NCBI RefSeq assembly: GCF_000525875.1
Contig: NZ_AODF01000008.1
Location: 1 to 64,000, forward strand
DNA from: Listeria floridensis FSL S10-1187
GTDB lineage: Bacteria > Bacillota > Bacilli > Lactobacillales > Listeriaceae
Direction: 5' to 3'
DNA length: 64,000 nt
The position numbers and the translations under genes were made by a program. The notes beneath the pieces were generated by a model that had not been told where the DNA came from, ran no database searches, and saw nothing but the letters and a program-made list of their open reading frames with translations. This document shows positions 28,850 through 40,564 of this stretch, one piece after another; the stretch's first letter is position 1, and each line of letters begins with the position of its first letter.

Positions 28850-29930
28850 AGTGGAAAAAGAATCTGGATGGTCTTATGTCGTATCAGCCGGAAAGCGCGA
28901 AGAACAAGTGAAGCGGGAACTTGGTCTCGAAAAAATTACGAAATTATCTTCCAATGAAAATCCATATGGCGCTTCACCGCGCGTTAAAAAACAGGCTGAA
29001 GCGTTTCGCGTTCAAATGGAACTTTATCCAGACGGCTATGCAACAGAGCTGAGAAGCAAAGTAGCGGCGTTTTATCAGCTACGCGAGGAAGAACTGATTT
29101 TTACGTCCGGGGTTGATGAGTTGATCGGTTTGGTTGCAAGAGCGATTCTTGGGCCGGAGGTAAATACGGTCATGGCGACGCCGAGTTTTGTCCAGTATCG
29201 CCACAACGCTCGTATTGAAGGGGCAGAGGTTCGCGAGGTCGCGCTACTTGAAAACGGAGACCATGATCTTTCGGAAATGCTTGCTGCGGTTGATGAAAAT
29301 ACGGCAGTGGTTTGGCTTTGCAGTCCCAATAATCCGACTGGAAATTTGCTTACACTTGAAGCTGTTGAAGCGTTTGTGAAACAAATTCCAAGTGAATGTC
29401 TGGTTGTTTTAGATGAGGCGTATATCGAATATGTTGATCCGGTCCCTGAACCGCATGAAAACTGGATTCGGACGTATCCGAATGTGATGATCACACGAAC
29501 GTTCAGCAAAATTTATGGGCTTGCAGGAGCGAGGGTAGGCTACGGAATGGCCGATCCTTCGATTATCAAACAGCTTGAGATTGTACGTTCGCCGTTTAAT
29601 ACGTCGGTTTTCGGACAACTATTGGCAGGTGCAGCGCTTTCGGATCAAGCGTTTGTTGCGGAATGCCGCAAGCTGAACCGGGCAGGCATTGCGCAGTATG
29701 CCGAGTTTGCGGACAAGTTTCCTCAAGTGAAACTTTATCCCTCACAAGGCAACTTTGTGCTGCTAGATCTTGCTAAACCTTCTGCTGAAACTTTTGAGTT
29801 TTTGGAGAAAAACGGCTATATTGTACGTCCTGGAGCCGGTCTCGGTTTTCCGGAAGCTGTGCGTATCACAGTGGGGCGCAAAGAAGAAAATCAAGAGGTA
29901 ATCCGTCTGCTTGAGGCGTTCTTACAGTAA
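28846..29930 (+). CDS. hisC: Histidinol-phosphate / aromatic aminotransferase HisC (one-base loss near start)
   Basis: A PLP aminotransferase of fold type I acting on histidinol phosphate and, given its place between aroH and tyrA, probably also on prephenate or phenylpyruvate. [12 protein letters not shown] opens the conserved core; the PLP lysine is in [18 protein letters not shown] near residue 215. The normal start is the ATG at 28846, overlapping aroH and preceded by AGGAGAGG, reading [16 protein letters not shown] single base is missing near 28889-28891; restoring one G gives SYQPGKREEQV and about 361 residues. The alternative start at 28794 gives an N-terminus unlike the family. Confidence 0.88.
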
Positions 29931-29944
29931 GGAGTGAATCAGGA

Positions 29945-31048
29945 TTGAAAGGAAATGTCATTATTGTCGGGCTTGGCTTGATCGGCGGGTCGATTGCGCT
30001 TTCGATTAAGGAGCAGCATCCTGATGCGCATATTATTGGAATTGATGTCTCTTATCGGACGCTTGAAGTTGGGCTTTCGCGCGGAATTATTGATGAAATT
30101 GGTGAAAGTCTATTGATTGAAGCGAAACGCGCGGATTTGCTGATTTTTTGCTGTCCTGTGAAGGAAACGGAAGAATTGATTGGGCATTTGGCAAAATTGA
30201 AGTTAAAACCAGAATTGATTGTGACGGATACAGGAAGTACCAAAGCAGAAATTATGCAGTGTGCCAAGGTGCTTTCAGATCGAGGGATTACCTTTATTGG
30301 CGGTCATCCGATGGCCGGATCGCATAAAAGCGGTGTTGAAGCTGCGAAGCGTCTTTTGTTTGAAAATGCCTATTATTTGTTTACTCCGCAAAAAACAGAA
30401 CGTAAAGCGCGCGTAGAGAAACTGAAGCAGTGGCTTCTCGGAACAAATGCGAAATTTTTAGTGCTGTCGCCGGAAGAACATGATGAAATAACCGGAATGC
30501 TTAGTCATTTGCCGCATGTTGTGGCAGCAGCTCTTGTTCGGCAGACGGAAGATTTTACGAAAGTGCATCCGGCTGCTTTTCAGCTTGCTGCTGGAGGATT
30601 TCGCGATATTACACGGATTGCTTCATCAGACCCGCGGATGTGGACGGATATTTCAATCAGTAATAAAGCGGTGCTCGCAGATCAGCTTAGAAACTGGCGT
30701 GCCGCAATGGATGAGGCACTTACGCTGATTGAAATGGGTGAAAAAGAAGCGCTCTATTCGTTTTTCGATGAAGCAAAGGAATTTCGCGATACGCTTCCAG
30801 TGCATCGCGGAGCTATTCCGGCATTTTATGATTTATTTGTGGATGTACCGGATTACTCGGGGGTAATCTCGGAAGTAACGGGATATCTTGCGAAATGGGA
30901 GATCAGCTTGACCAATTTGAAAATCCTTGAAACACGTGAAGATATTTTTGGGGTGCTGCAAATTTCGTTTCAAACTGCTGATGACAGAAAGCGTGCTAAA
31001 ACATGTATTGAGGAACAAAGCGGCTATTTATGCTATTACGAGGAATAG
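29945..31048 (+). CDS. tyrA: Prephenate dehydrogenase with C-terminal ACT domain
   Basis: This 367-residue enzyme converts prephenate to 4-hydroxyphenylpyruvate with NAD for tyrosine synthesis. The NAD-binding GLGLIGGSIALS is near residue 8, GGHPMAGSHKSGV near 120, and LSHLPHVVAAALV near 190. Residues 295-365 form an ACT domain (FVDVPDYSGVISEVTGYLA), a likely site for tyrosine feedback. It starts with TTG after AAGGAGTG, 14 bases behind hisC. Confidence 0.94.
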   Translation: MKGNVIIVGLGLIGGSIALSIKEQHPDAHIIGIDVSYRTLEVGLSRGIIDEIGESLLIEAKRADLLIFCCPVKETEELIGHLAKLKLKPELIVTDTGSTKAEIMQCAKVLSDRGITFIGGHPMAGSHKSGVEAAKRLLFENAYYLFTPQKTERKARVEKLKQWLLGTNAKFLVLSPEEHDEITGMLSHLPHVVAAALVRQTEDFTKVHPAAFQLAAGGFRDITRIASSDPRMWTDISISNKAVLADQLRNWRAAMDEALTLIEMGEKEALYSFFDEAKEFRDTLPVHRGAIPAFYDLFVDVPDYSGVISEVTGYLAKWEISLTNLKILETREDIFGVLQISFQTADDRKRAKTCIEEQSGYLCYYEE

Positions 31049-32347
<1,299 letters not shown>

Positions 32348-32359
32348 AGTTTCTTTTAT

Positions 32360-32387
32360 TTGCTTACGGCTTGATTTTTGTTATAAT
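32360..32387 (+). promoter_or_regulatory. Candidate promoter of the TPR protein gene
   Basis: TTGCTT at 32360-32365 and a perfect TATAAT at 32382-32387 are 16 bases apart, 34 bases before the chosen start codon. Confidence 0.6.
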
Positions 32388-32421
32388 GGTTGTCATTATG
32401 TGACGAATGAGGGATGACTCT

Positions 32422-33677
32422 TTGGAAAATGCAGAACAAATGCTGCATGCGCTCGAACATGAGGACATGGAGCAAGCAAGAAATTTTTTTGATGCAGTGG
32501 TTGCAGGGGATTCCCCTGAAGAACAATTTTTCTTAGCGGAACAATTATTCAGTTTAGGATTTTTAGATGAAGCAGAAGATTTATATGAGCTCCTACTTGC
32601 GGCATTCCCAAATGAAGGGGAGCTACTTGTTCGGATTGCAGAAGTGGTCATTGAAAAAGATGATCTCGATAGTGCATCTGATTATTTGGAGAAGGTACGT
32701 AAAACCGATGAAGCTTATCTTGAAAGTTTAATGGTTTTAGCAGATCTTTATCAAATGCAGGGATTATTTGAAGTGACGGAACAAAAACTCTTAGAAGCAA
32801 AAGAGCTTGCTCCAAACGAGCCGATTGTTGACTTTGCTCTTGGGGAATATTATTTGTCACAAGCTCGTTTTGCATCTGCCGTCCAGAGCTATCAAGCTGT
32901 GCTTGATGCTGGTGTAAACAACCTCCAAGAAGGTACCATTTCAGTCTACGAACGAATTGCAGAAGCTCTAAGTGCTAGTGGTGCTTTTGAAAACGCGATT
33001 CCCTACTATGAAAAAGCACTCGAGCAAAATGAGTCGCTTGATACATTGTTTGGCCTCGGTTTAACTGCCTTTCAAGCAAAGGAATATACAACATCCATTC
33101 ACGCATTTAACCACTTGAAAGAACACGACCCAAGTTATACAACACTTTATCCTTATTTGGCAAACAGCTATGAAGAAAATGGGCAAGAAGAAGAAGCACT
33201 TAAAGTACTTGAAGAGGGACTTAAGCAAGATGAATTTAATAAGGAACTCTTTTTCAGCGCCGGTAAGCTTGCGAAGCAGCTAGGTCGAACGGCCGATGCC
33301 GAAAATTTCTTCAGACAAGCGCTAGTGCTTGACCCAGAATATATTGATGCTGTTCTTGAACTGAATAAACTCTTGCTTCAAAAAGAAGATTATGAGGGAC
33401 TAATTGAGATTTTTGAAGCGCTCAGCGAGGATTTAGTCACAGAGCCGCAAATTTTTTGGGACTTAAGTGTTGCATATCAGGAAACAGAACAATATAATAA
33501 AGCAAAAGAAAATTTTGAAACGGCCTATCCTCATTTTTAAAAAACAACCCGACTTTTTTACGTGAATACGGTTTGTTTTTACGTGAAGAAGGGGATGTTC
33601 AGGCTATCACGATTTTGAAAGACTACCTTTCTTTCGAACCAGGGGATGACGACATTCGAAGTTTACTTGATTTTTAA
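32422..33677 (+). CDS. Tetratricopeptide repeat protein, YpiA-like (frameshift near the 3' end)
   Basis: A cytoplasmic protein of about 418 residues made of TPR helices that mediate protein contacts; its partners are unknown. Repeats such as AIPYYEKALEQNESLDTLFGLG, EEALKVLEEGLKQDEFNKELFFSAG and AENFFRQALVLDPEYIDAVLEL are clear. I prefer the TTG at 32422, which lies 7 bases after GAGGGA, over the ATG at 32407. The frame closes early at 33540 within the T5/A6 run at 33534-33544, yet the sequence beyond still codes FLREYGLFLREEGD and ends with SLLDF at 33677. The exact error there is ambiguous because one extra base does not fully restore the frame. Gene order aroA-ypiA-ypiB is as in Bacillus. 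Confidence 0.82.
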
Positions 33678-33680
33678 TGA

Positions 33681-34298
<618 letters not shown>

Positions 34299-34309
34299 GG
34301 GGGAAAAGG

Positions 34310-34914
34310 GTGTATCAATTACTTTCAAACCGCAGCTTTCTGCGGTTGCTTTTTGTTGTCAATCTTTTAGGTGCAATTTATGGTTATATCTGGTACATAC
34401 CGCAACTGCAAATTACGGAGGCTCGATTTTGGTTGTTTGTACCAGATAGTCCGACTGCCATTTTTGTTTTTTCGTATTTGTACTTGCTGCTTTTTTAGCG
34501 CGAAAGCATTGGCCGCTAATGGAAGCACTGGCTTTTGTCTGTCTCGTTAAATACGGGATTTGGGCAGTAGGGATGAATATTTTTTTGATGATTGATCAAG
34601 GAAGCATTATGCTTACGAGCTTGATGCTACTTACAAGCCATGGTTTAATGGCTGTTGAGGCAATACTATATGCGCCGTTTTATCGTTTTCAGATGCGGCA
34701 CTTTATGATTGCTGCTGTTTGGATATTACATAATGATATGATTGATTATTTATTCGGTCAGATGCCAATTTACATGGGGCTTGAGCGATTCTTGCCTGTT
34801 ATCGGTTATGTCACGTTTTGGCTCTCGATTGCGGTACTAGCACTCGTCTATCAAAAAGTTTTGAAGAAAGATCGGTTAAAGCTTGATTTGTTTGAGCCGT
34901 ACAGCCGGAAATAA
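34310..34914 (+). CDS. ypjA: DUF1405 membrane protein, YpjA-like (one frameshift)
   Basis: A polytopic membrane protein of about 200 residues with six hydrophobic segments; its role is unknown. The first (FLRLLFVVNLLGAIYGYIWY) and the TARFWLFVPDSPTA-like region (EARFWLFVPDSPTA) are characteristic. An extra T in the run 34467-34472 ends the frame early; removing it reads IFVFVFVLAAFLARKHWPLMEA and joins the two halves. It starts with GTG after a GGGGGG-rich ribosome site, 11 bases after ypiB. Confidence 0.8.
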
Positions 34915-34951
34915 GTTTACATTAGAATTTTCTCATCTTAGGCTTTTCCGA

Positions 34952-34980
34952 TTGAGAGTTTGTGCAACATCCTTTATAAT
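34952..34980 (+). promoter_or_regulatory. Candidate promoter of the yugP-like gene
   Basis: TTGAGA at 34952-34957 and a perfect TATAAT at 34975-34980 are 17 bases apart, about 55 bases before the start codon. Confidence 0.65.
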
Positions 34981-35035
34981 TAAAACTAATTACAGTTAGG
35001 AAAATTGATTCGTTAATAGGAGGAAGTTGATAAGA

Positions 35036-35719
35036 ATGTCTTTAGGCATGTATATTCTTTATTTTGTGATTGTAGCAGCCATTCCGCTCTGGGCGCAGTT
35101 CCGTGTTAAAGCAACGTATTCGCAGTATTCGAAAGTTGCTGTTAGAAGTGGCATGACGGGCGCTGAAGTGGCAAGAATGATTTTGGATCGCAACGGTCTT
35201 TCAAATGTGCCAGTTAATCCAACATCTGGTGTGCTGAGCGATCACTATGACCCAAGTAAAAAAGCCGTATTTCTATCGGAAGCAAACTTCCATGAAGCTT
35301 CGATTGCAGCAGCAGCCGTAGCCGCGCATGAAGTTGGCCATGCGATTCAAGATAAGGAAGACTATGCGTTTATGCGTTTTCGTTCTGCCCTTGTACCGGT
35401 CACGATGTTCAGCTCAAACATTTCGTGGATTTTTCTCATCATCGGAATGATTGCTACAATTCCAAGTTTGATGCTTGTTGGGATTGTATTAATGGCAGTC
35501 GGAGTACTTTTCCAGATTATTACGCTACCGGTCGAATTTGATGCGAGTAAGCGTGCAATGGTGCAGCTTGAAAATGGCGGATTTCTTGCTTCAACAGAAG
35601 TTCCGCAAGCGAAAAAAGTGCTAAGTGCAGCTGCGATGACTTATGTGGCAGCGATGGCAGTAGCCGTACTTGAACTTTTACGTCTCTTGTTGATTTTTAC
35701 CAACATGAACCGAAACTAA
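35036..35719 (+). CDS. Membrane zinc metalloprotease, YugP family
   Basis: A 227-residue membrane protein of the neutral zinc metallopeptidase family (Peptidase_Mp, formerly DUF232). The catalytic HEVGHAIQ is near residue 105, after SIAAAAVAA. Hydrophobic helices lie at the N-terminus (YILYFVIVAAIPLWA), at about 125-165 and at the C-terminus. The conserved segment VRSGMTGAEVARMILD and VLSDHYDPSKKAVFLSEANF precede the active site. I chose the ATG at 35036, as AGGAGG is at the right distance; the TTG at 35027 is too close. Substrates are unknown. Confidence 0.88.
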   Translation: MSLGMYILYFVIVAAIPLWAQFRVKATYSQYSKVAVRSGMTGAEVARMILDRNGLSNVPVNPTSGVLSDHYDPSKKAVFLSEANFHEASIAAAAVAAHEVGHAIQDKEDYAFMRFRSALVPVTMFSSNISWIFLIIGMIATIPSLMLVGIVLMAVGVLFQIITLPVEFDASKRAMVQLENGGFLASTEVPQAKKVLSAAAMTYVAAMAVAVLELLRLLLIFTNMNRN

Positions 35720-35723
35720 TTTT

Positions 35724-35754
35724 AAAAACCTGAGAGGCAATCTCAGGTTTTTTC
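35724..35754 (+). terminator. Terminator after the yugP-like gene
   Basis: AAAACCTGAGA and TCTCAGGTTTT form a perfect stem around GGCAA, followed by T residues. Confidence 0.92.
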
Positions 35755-35784
35755 TTGAGAAAAATGATAAAAAGGGGTTAAATA

Positions 35785-37057
35785 ATGAACTTTGATGTAA
35801 TTGTAATTGGTGGAGGGCCGTCTGGACTGATGGCTGCAATTTCTGCTGCCGAAGGGAATAAGACGGTATTACTGGTCGAAAAGGGACCAAAGCTTGGACG
35901 TAAATTAATTCTATCTGGCGGCGGGAGATGCAACGTAACCAATCGCCGTCCTGTTGATGAAATCATTCAGCATATCCCTGGCAATGGACGTTTTTTATAC
36001 AGCGCTTTTCATCAATTTGACAATGAAGATATTATTTCGTTTTTTGAAAAGCTTGGCGTGGCACTAAAAGAAGAAGATCATGGTCGGATGTTTCCCGTTT
36101 CAAATAGTGCGCGTTCAGTTGCAGATGCGATGATTACACGGATGGAGAAGCTTGGTGTGACGGTTTATATGAAAACGGCGGTGAAACAGGTTCGTTATCA
36201 GAATGGGGCGGTTGCGGGAATTACCTTGTCGGATGGGCAGGAAATTGCTGCGAAAGCAGTCATTGTGGCTGTGGGCGGGAAATCGGTACCGCGGACGGGG
36301 TCAACTGGAGATGGTTATGCTTGGGCTGAAAAGGCTGGGCATACGATTACGGAATTATATCCTACTGAAGTGCCGCTCACTTCTGCAGAGCCTTTTATTC
36401 GCGACAAGCGACTCCAAGGAACATCGCTTCGAAACATAGCGCTCTCAGTGCTGAATCAAAAGAAAAAAGTGATTATTACGCATCAAATGGATATGATTTT
36501 TACGCATTTTGGAGTTTCAGGTCCGGCGGCACTCAGGTGCAGTATGTTTGTCGGACGCGAATTAAAAAAAGCAAATGAAGTGACGATGCAGCTTGATTTA
36601 TTCCCTGAGGAAACAAATGCGAGTATAAGAGAACAGGTCGCAAATTTACTCAAGGAAAATCCAAAGAAGGCGCTGAAAAATGCACTTAGCGTTCTTTTAC
36701 AAGAAAAAATGCTAGTGTTTTTATTAGAACAAGCAGAACTTTCGCCGGATGATAGTTGTAATCAAGTCAGTCCGAAAAAAAATCGAACAGTTTTGTGAGT
36801 TGCTGAAAAATTTCACGTTTATGGTTAATGGTACGCTAGACTTTGAAAAGGCATTTGTGACTGGCGGCGGCGTTTCAATCAAGGAAATTATGCCAAAAGA
36901 GATGCAGTCAAAACTGATGCCGGGGTTATTTTTCTGCGGAGAAATTCTTGACATTAACGGCTATACGGGCGGCTATAATATTACCTGTGCGCTTGTAACT
37001 GGACATACGGCGGGTGAGAATGCTGCACAATATGCGAAAATGATAAATCAAGCGTAA
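35785..37057 (+). CDS. HI0933-family FAD flavoprotein (one frameshift)
   Basis: A predicted FAD-dependent oxidoreductase of about 422 residues (HI0933/BaiN/YtfP-like), substrate unknown. FAD motifs are [18 protein letters not shown] at the N-terminus and [15 protein letters not shown] near residue 40; the inserted domain follows, and the C-terminal FAD part reads [22 protein letters not shown]. An extra A in the run 36775-36782 splits it; removing it reads [24 protein letters not shown] precedes the ATG. A methyltransferase follows after 22 bases. Confidence 0.87.
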
Positions 37058-37079
37058 AAGCGGAATGGAGATGAAAAAT

Positions 37080-37814
37080 ATGGTTGAAAACCGATATGAT
37101 GATGCGGATTTTTTTGAGAAGTACAGTCAAATGGATCGTAGTGTGAAGGGACTTGACGGGGCCGGTGAATGGCAAACACTGCAAACGATGCTGCCTGATT
37201 TTAGCGGAAAAGAAGTGCTTGACCTTGGATGCGGGTTCGGCTGGCATTGTATCTATGCGGCTGAACATGGTGCAAAGTCTGTGGTAGGTGTAGATATTTC
37301 AGAAAAAATGCTCGAACAAGCTCGCGCAAAGACAGAGTTTGACAATATTCATTATGTGAAGTCGAGCATTGAAGCGGCCGAGTTTAACGACAATCAGTTT
37401 GATAGCGTCATTAGTTCGCTGGCACTGCATTATGTGGAGTCTTTTGAACAAATAACCAAAAAGGTTCGCCGGATGCTTAAGCCGGGTGGAAAATTTGTGT
37501 TTTCGGTCGAGCACCCAGTTTTTACTGCGGAAGGAAGTGGGGACTGGATTTATGATGCGCGTCATGAGATTGATCACTTTCCAGTCGATCATTACTTTTT
37601 TGAAGGCAAACGGACGCCGCATTTTCTTGGCGAGGAAGTCGTGAAGTATCATAAGACGCTTACAACCTATTTGAACGGGCTTTTGCAAAATGGATTCCGG
37701 ATTGACAGTTTAGCGGAGCCGATTCCCCCGGAAAATATGATGGAGATTCCTGGCATGAAAGATGAACTGCGCCGCCCGATGATGCTGATTATTGCGGCGA
37801 CAAATGAAAAATAA
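37080..37814 (+). CDS. SAM-dependent class I methyltransferase
   Basis: A 244-residue soluble methyltransferase of unknown substrate. SAM motif I is VLDLGCGFGWHCIYAAEHGA near residue 48, followed by VGVDISEKMLEQAR near 72 and FDSVISSLALHYVES near 110, then MLKPGGKFVFSVEHP. The ATG at 37080 follows a GGAG by 9 bases; two upstream in-frame ATGs at 37065 and 37071 are possible. It may be coexpressed with the flavoprotein before it. Confidence 0.87.
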   Translation: MVENRYDDADFFEKYSQMDRSVKGLDGAGEWQTLQTMLPDFSGKEVLDLGCGFGWHCIYAAEHGAKSVVGVDISEKMLEQARAKTEFDNIHYVKSSIEAAEFNDNQFDSVISSLALHYVESFEQITKKVRRMLKPGGKFVFSVEHPVFTAEGSGDWIYDARHEIDHFPVDHYFFEGKRTPHFLGEEVVKYHKTLTTYLNGLLQNGFRIDSLAEPIPPENMMEIPGMKDELRRPMMLIIAATNEK

Positions 37815-37841
37815 CTGGCGCACCGCGCCAGTTATTTTTTG
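37809..37841. terminator. Bidirectional terminator between convergent genes
   Basis: AAATAACTGGCGC and GCGCCAGTTATTT form a perfect stem with an AC loop. T runs flank it on both strands, and it overlaps the ends of the methyltransferase and the serine hydrolase genes. Confidence 0.93.
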
Positions 37842-38842
37842 TAGATTTCGGCTATAAATGTATCAACAATGTGTTCGCGAGCCTCAAGAAATGGCTGATT
37901 GTTCCGCGTCGGATGAATTCGGTTTGTAAGGACAATTAAGCCGGCTTTTTTTTCTGTATCAAGAACGATAAAAGTACCAGTAAAGCCGGTATGATAGAGC
38001 GCATAATGGTCACTCGATTTCCTAAGATCAAAACCAATGCCACGATCGCGATTTAAATTTTTCGTGTAATTGTGGCTTAAAGCTGCTAAACTATGCGACT
38101 GAAATAAAGGTGCACCATCTTGAAATAATAAGGCATGTGCGTATTTCATTAAATCAGAAAGTGGTGCAAACAAACCGGCATGCCCCGTATTTCCAAGTGC
38201 AATATAGGCCTTATGATCATGAACAATTCCGTTAATAAGACCGCGCTTTTCGGTCAGTTCTATCGGAATCGTATATGCTGGGTTAGCCGCATAAAAAGAG
38301 CTGCTGTTCATTTCAAGCGGTAACAAAATATTGGCACGGATTTGTGTTTCAAATGGCTGATCTTCTAATTCTTCGATGATGTAACCCAGCAAAAGAAAGT
38401 TGATATCCGAATACTCAACTACTTCGTTTCGCGGGCAAACAGGTTCTGCTGAAAAAACATAACGTCTTACGTCTTCCGGCTGTTCAATCGGAAATCCGGG
38501 AATGTTTTTTTGTAAACCGGAGCTGTGCGTCACAAGATCCAATAGTGTAATTTCCGGATAGTTAAAGTCGGGCAAATAGCGAGCTACAGGATCAGACCAC
38601 TCAAACAAATTTTGTTCATGAAGTTGAACAAGACGCGTCGCTGTTCCGATCACTTTTGTCAGTGAGGCAATATCGTAAATATGTGAATCAGACTTTACAA
38701 GCGGTGTTTCTTCCGGTTGCCAAGTTTTCAAACCGAAACTGTCACTTTCTTGTTGTTCTTCCGTCAAAATAGCGTAGCTTACGCCGGGAACATGCTGCTG
38801 TTCCACCAAACGATGCAGAAGTTTTTTTGTGTCTTGAAACAT
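37832..38842 (-). CDS. Serine hydrolase of the class C beta-lactamase/penicillin-binding family
   Basis: A 336-residue member of the beta-lactamase superfamily (EstB/PBP4* type). The nucleophile motif SLTK is at residues 60-63, YSD stands in place of YxN near 145, and HTGFTG in place of KTG near 295. There is no signal peptide, so it is probably cytoplasmic and may act on an ester or small peptide rather than the wall. The ATG at 38842 lies 19 bases behind the reconstructed EAL gene, making it the last gene of the c-di-GMP operon. The function in that operon is unknown. Confidence 0.87.
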   Translation of the reverse strand: MFQDTKKLLHRLVEQQHVPGVSYAILTEEQQESDSFGLKTWQPEETPLVKSDSHIYDIASLTKVIGTATRLVQLHEQNLFEWSDPVARYLPDFNYPEITLLDLVTHSSGLQKNIPGFPIEQPEDVRRYVFSAEPVCPRNEVVEYSDINFLLLGYIIEELEDQPFETQIRANILLPLEMNSSSFYAANPAYTIPIELTEKRGLINGIVHDHKAYIALGNTGHAGLFAPLSDLMKYAHALLFQDGAPLFQSHSLAALSHNYTKNLNRDRGIGFDLRKSSDHYALYHTGFTGTFIVLDTEKKAGLIVLTNRIHPTRNNQPFLEAREHIVDTFIAEIYKK

Positions 38843-38861
38843 CTTTCCAGCTCCATTCTTC

Positions 38862-39552
38862 CTAATTTTTAAAGTAATAGCCTTGTGCGTAGCGAACCCC
38901 TAGTTTAATTAAGTAGTCGAGCTGTTTTTTTTTCTTCAACCCCTTCGACGATTAATGTCTTGTTTTTATGGCGCACGAAGTGGAATAAATTGATAAGAAC
39001 AAGTTGTTTGCCTTTCAACCTAGTAATATCTTCTAGAAATGCCGCATCCGTTTTGACGAAATCAGCCGGCTGGGTGAGGATACGCGAAACATCGGCGTAC
39101 CCGCTACCAAAATCGTCAATAGCAAATTGTGTATCAAGCTCGGCACTCAGTTGTGCCGTTTTCGGTCTCAGCTCCGTGAGGATTTCCGGATTTAGTTCGG
39201 ACGTTTCTAGAAATTCGAAGACGACTTTTCGTTTTGTTGTCCGAATTAAATCAGCAATTTTAGAAAAACTGTCTAGGAATGTGCGGTAAGAAAGGTTGAC
39301 GAATAAATAAGTGTCTGGATCGAATGAGAACGCTTGAAAAGCGTTCTTTAAAGTTTGAATTTCAAAGTCCGCTGTCAGTTCATAATCACTGCACTCAGCG
39401 ATGAAGGAACCAATAGAAGGCTGATTCTTTCCACTAAGTCGTGTGAGCGATTCATAACCGTAAATGGTTCTATTTTGGATATCGACAATTGGCTCAAATA
39501 TAGTATGAAATTGGTTGGAAAAAATAATTTCTTCAATTTCCTGTTTTTTCAT
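38862..39552 (-). CDS. pdeC: EAL-domain cyclic-di-GMP phosphodiesterase, PdeC-like (frameshift near 3' end)
   Basis: A stand-alone EAL domain of about 230 residues that cleaves c-di-GMP to pGpG. All catalytic positions are visible: the metal Glu in YGYESLTR (ESL instead of EAL), the Asn in LFVNLS, Glu in FEFLETSE, the Asp pair in IDDFGSGYADV, Lys in FVKTDA, and Glu in VEGVEEK. An extra base in the T run 38925-38933 truncates it; removing it restores EKKQLDYLIKLGVRYAQGYYFKN, whose Gln completes the active site. It starts directly at the stop codon of the GH8-like gene. In L. monocytogenes the pdeC gene (lmo1914) occupies the same place after two diguanylate cyclase genes. Confidence 0.9.
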
Positions 39553-40564
39553 TTATTCCATCTTCTTTCTTGCCAACACGAGCTCCTTGTGGATATAGTC
39601 GAAGAAATGTGTGGTTGTGGCATCATCGGTCCGCATGGTATTTAATAATTCTAAGGCAGCTGCTTCTTTTTTGGGATTCTCAGTCAAACGGTAATAGTCG
39701 ACTAGAAGCGCATAAACCGCAGTAGATTCTGTCTCATTCATCTTCTGTCTTGTTTCCCGATTATACCGAGCGTAAACATGTCCCGATTGCTCCCATTGTT
39801 CGGATAGAAACTGATCGAATTTCGGATTTTTCCCCCCCCGTTAATAGAAAAAATTGATTTGCAATCAGCATCTGATCAATCATATTCACTTCTGTTCCCG
39901 TTGTTTCATAGTGTTTGTTTTGGTAAATCTCTGCAAAAAAAGGCGCGGCTGGAACATTTTTTAGCGGGTCGAAATCAGTCTTGGCAAATCCGGCTTGCTT
40001 CATTGCCTTTACTTTATAATAGCTTAAATGCAAGGTTTTTGCTTGTTGTTTCGTATCAAAATCGAAAAAGTCTACCGGTCCATTTCTATTTGTACCGTAT
40101 TTTTTTTCGGCAGCAATCAAACGATCGGCAAAGTCAGCGTAGTCTGGATATGAAAAATTACGGCTTGCTTCAACTAAAGCTTGATAAATCCTAAGGTCGT
40201 CAATAAATGCTCCCACATGGACGTTAGCCCCTTTTTCCCACTTAATAAAAATTTTGCTACCATCCTCAACAGCAAGCTCACGTTCAAGGGCTTGATATAG
40301 TTTGTGGAAGCGAGCACTATCATTTACGAGCACTAGGTATTCCATGTAAAGACCCACACTTTCTGAAAGATAGTGCGGATTCTTTACACCTTGATAATCA
40401 ATGATCAGACCATCTTTTGCAAGATAATGCTTGTCAATATAAGCTGAGACAGCGGTTTCGCGCGGTTGCTTTTTTTCAGGTGCCGCCTCGTTTTCTTTAG
40501 CGCAAGCGGCTATTCCGAAAAAAATCATCAAAGCGGTAAAGCACAAACCCATCTTCTTAATCAT
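39553..40564 (-). CDS. Lipoprotein resembling a family 8 glycoside hydrolase (one frameshift)
   Basis: A secreted lipoprotein of about 337 residues; the lipobox is GIAAC near residue 20. The body looks like a GH8 (alpha/alpha-six barrel) enzyme: YLSESVGLYMEYLVL corresponds to the SEGxxYGM segment with the acid Glu, and FIDDLRIYQALVEAS to the segment with the catalytic Asp. GH8 enzymes hydrolyse beta-1,4 glucan or glucosamine chains. An extra C in the C run 39832-39839 breaks the frame; removing it gives LTGGKNPKFDQFLSEQWEQ and joins the 62-residue tail at 39553-39741, ending KELVLARKKME. It overlaps the diguanylate cyclase gene before it and abuts the EAL gene after it, so a link to a c-di-GMP-controlled exopolysaccharide is likely by inference. 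Confidence 0.8.

Noticed and set aside
39553-39741. Independent 62-residue gene before pdeC
   Set aside because: It is the C-terminal part of the GH8-like gene, joined when one C is removed at 39832-39839.
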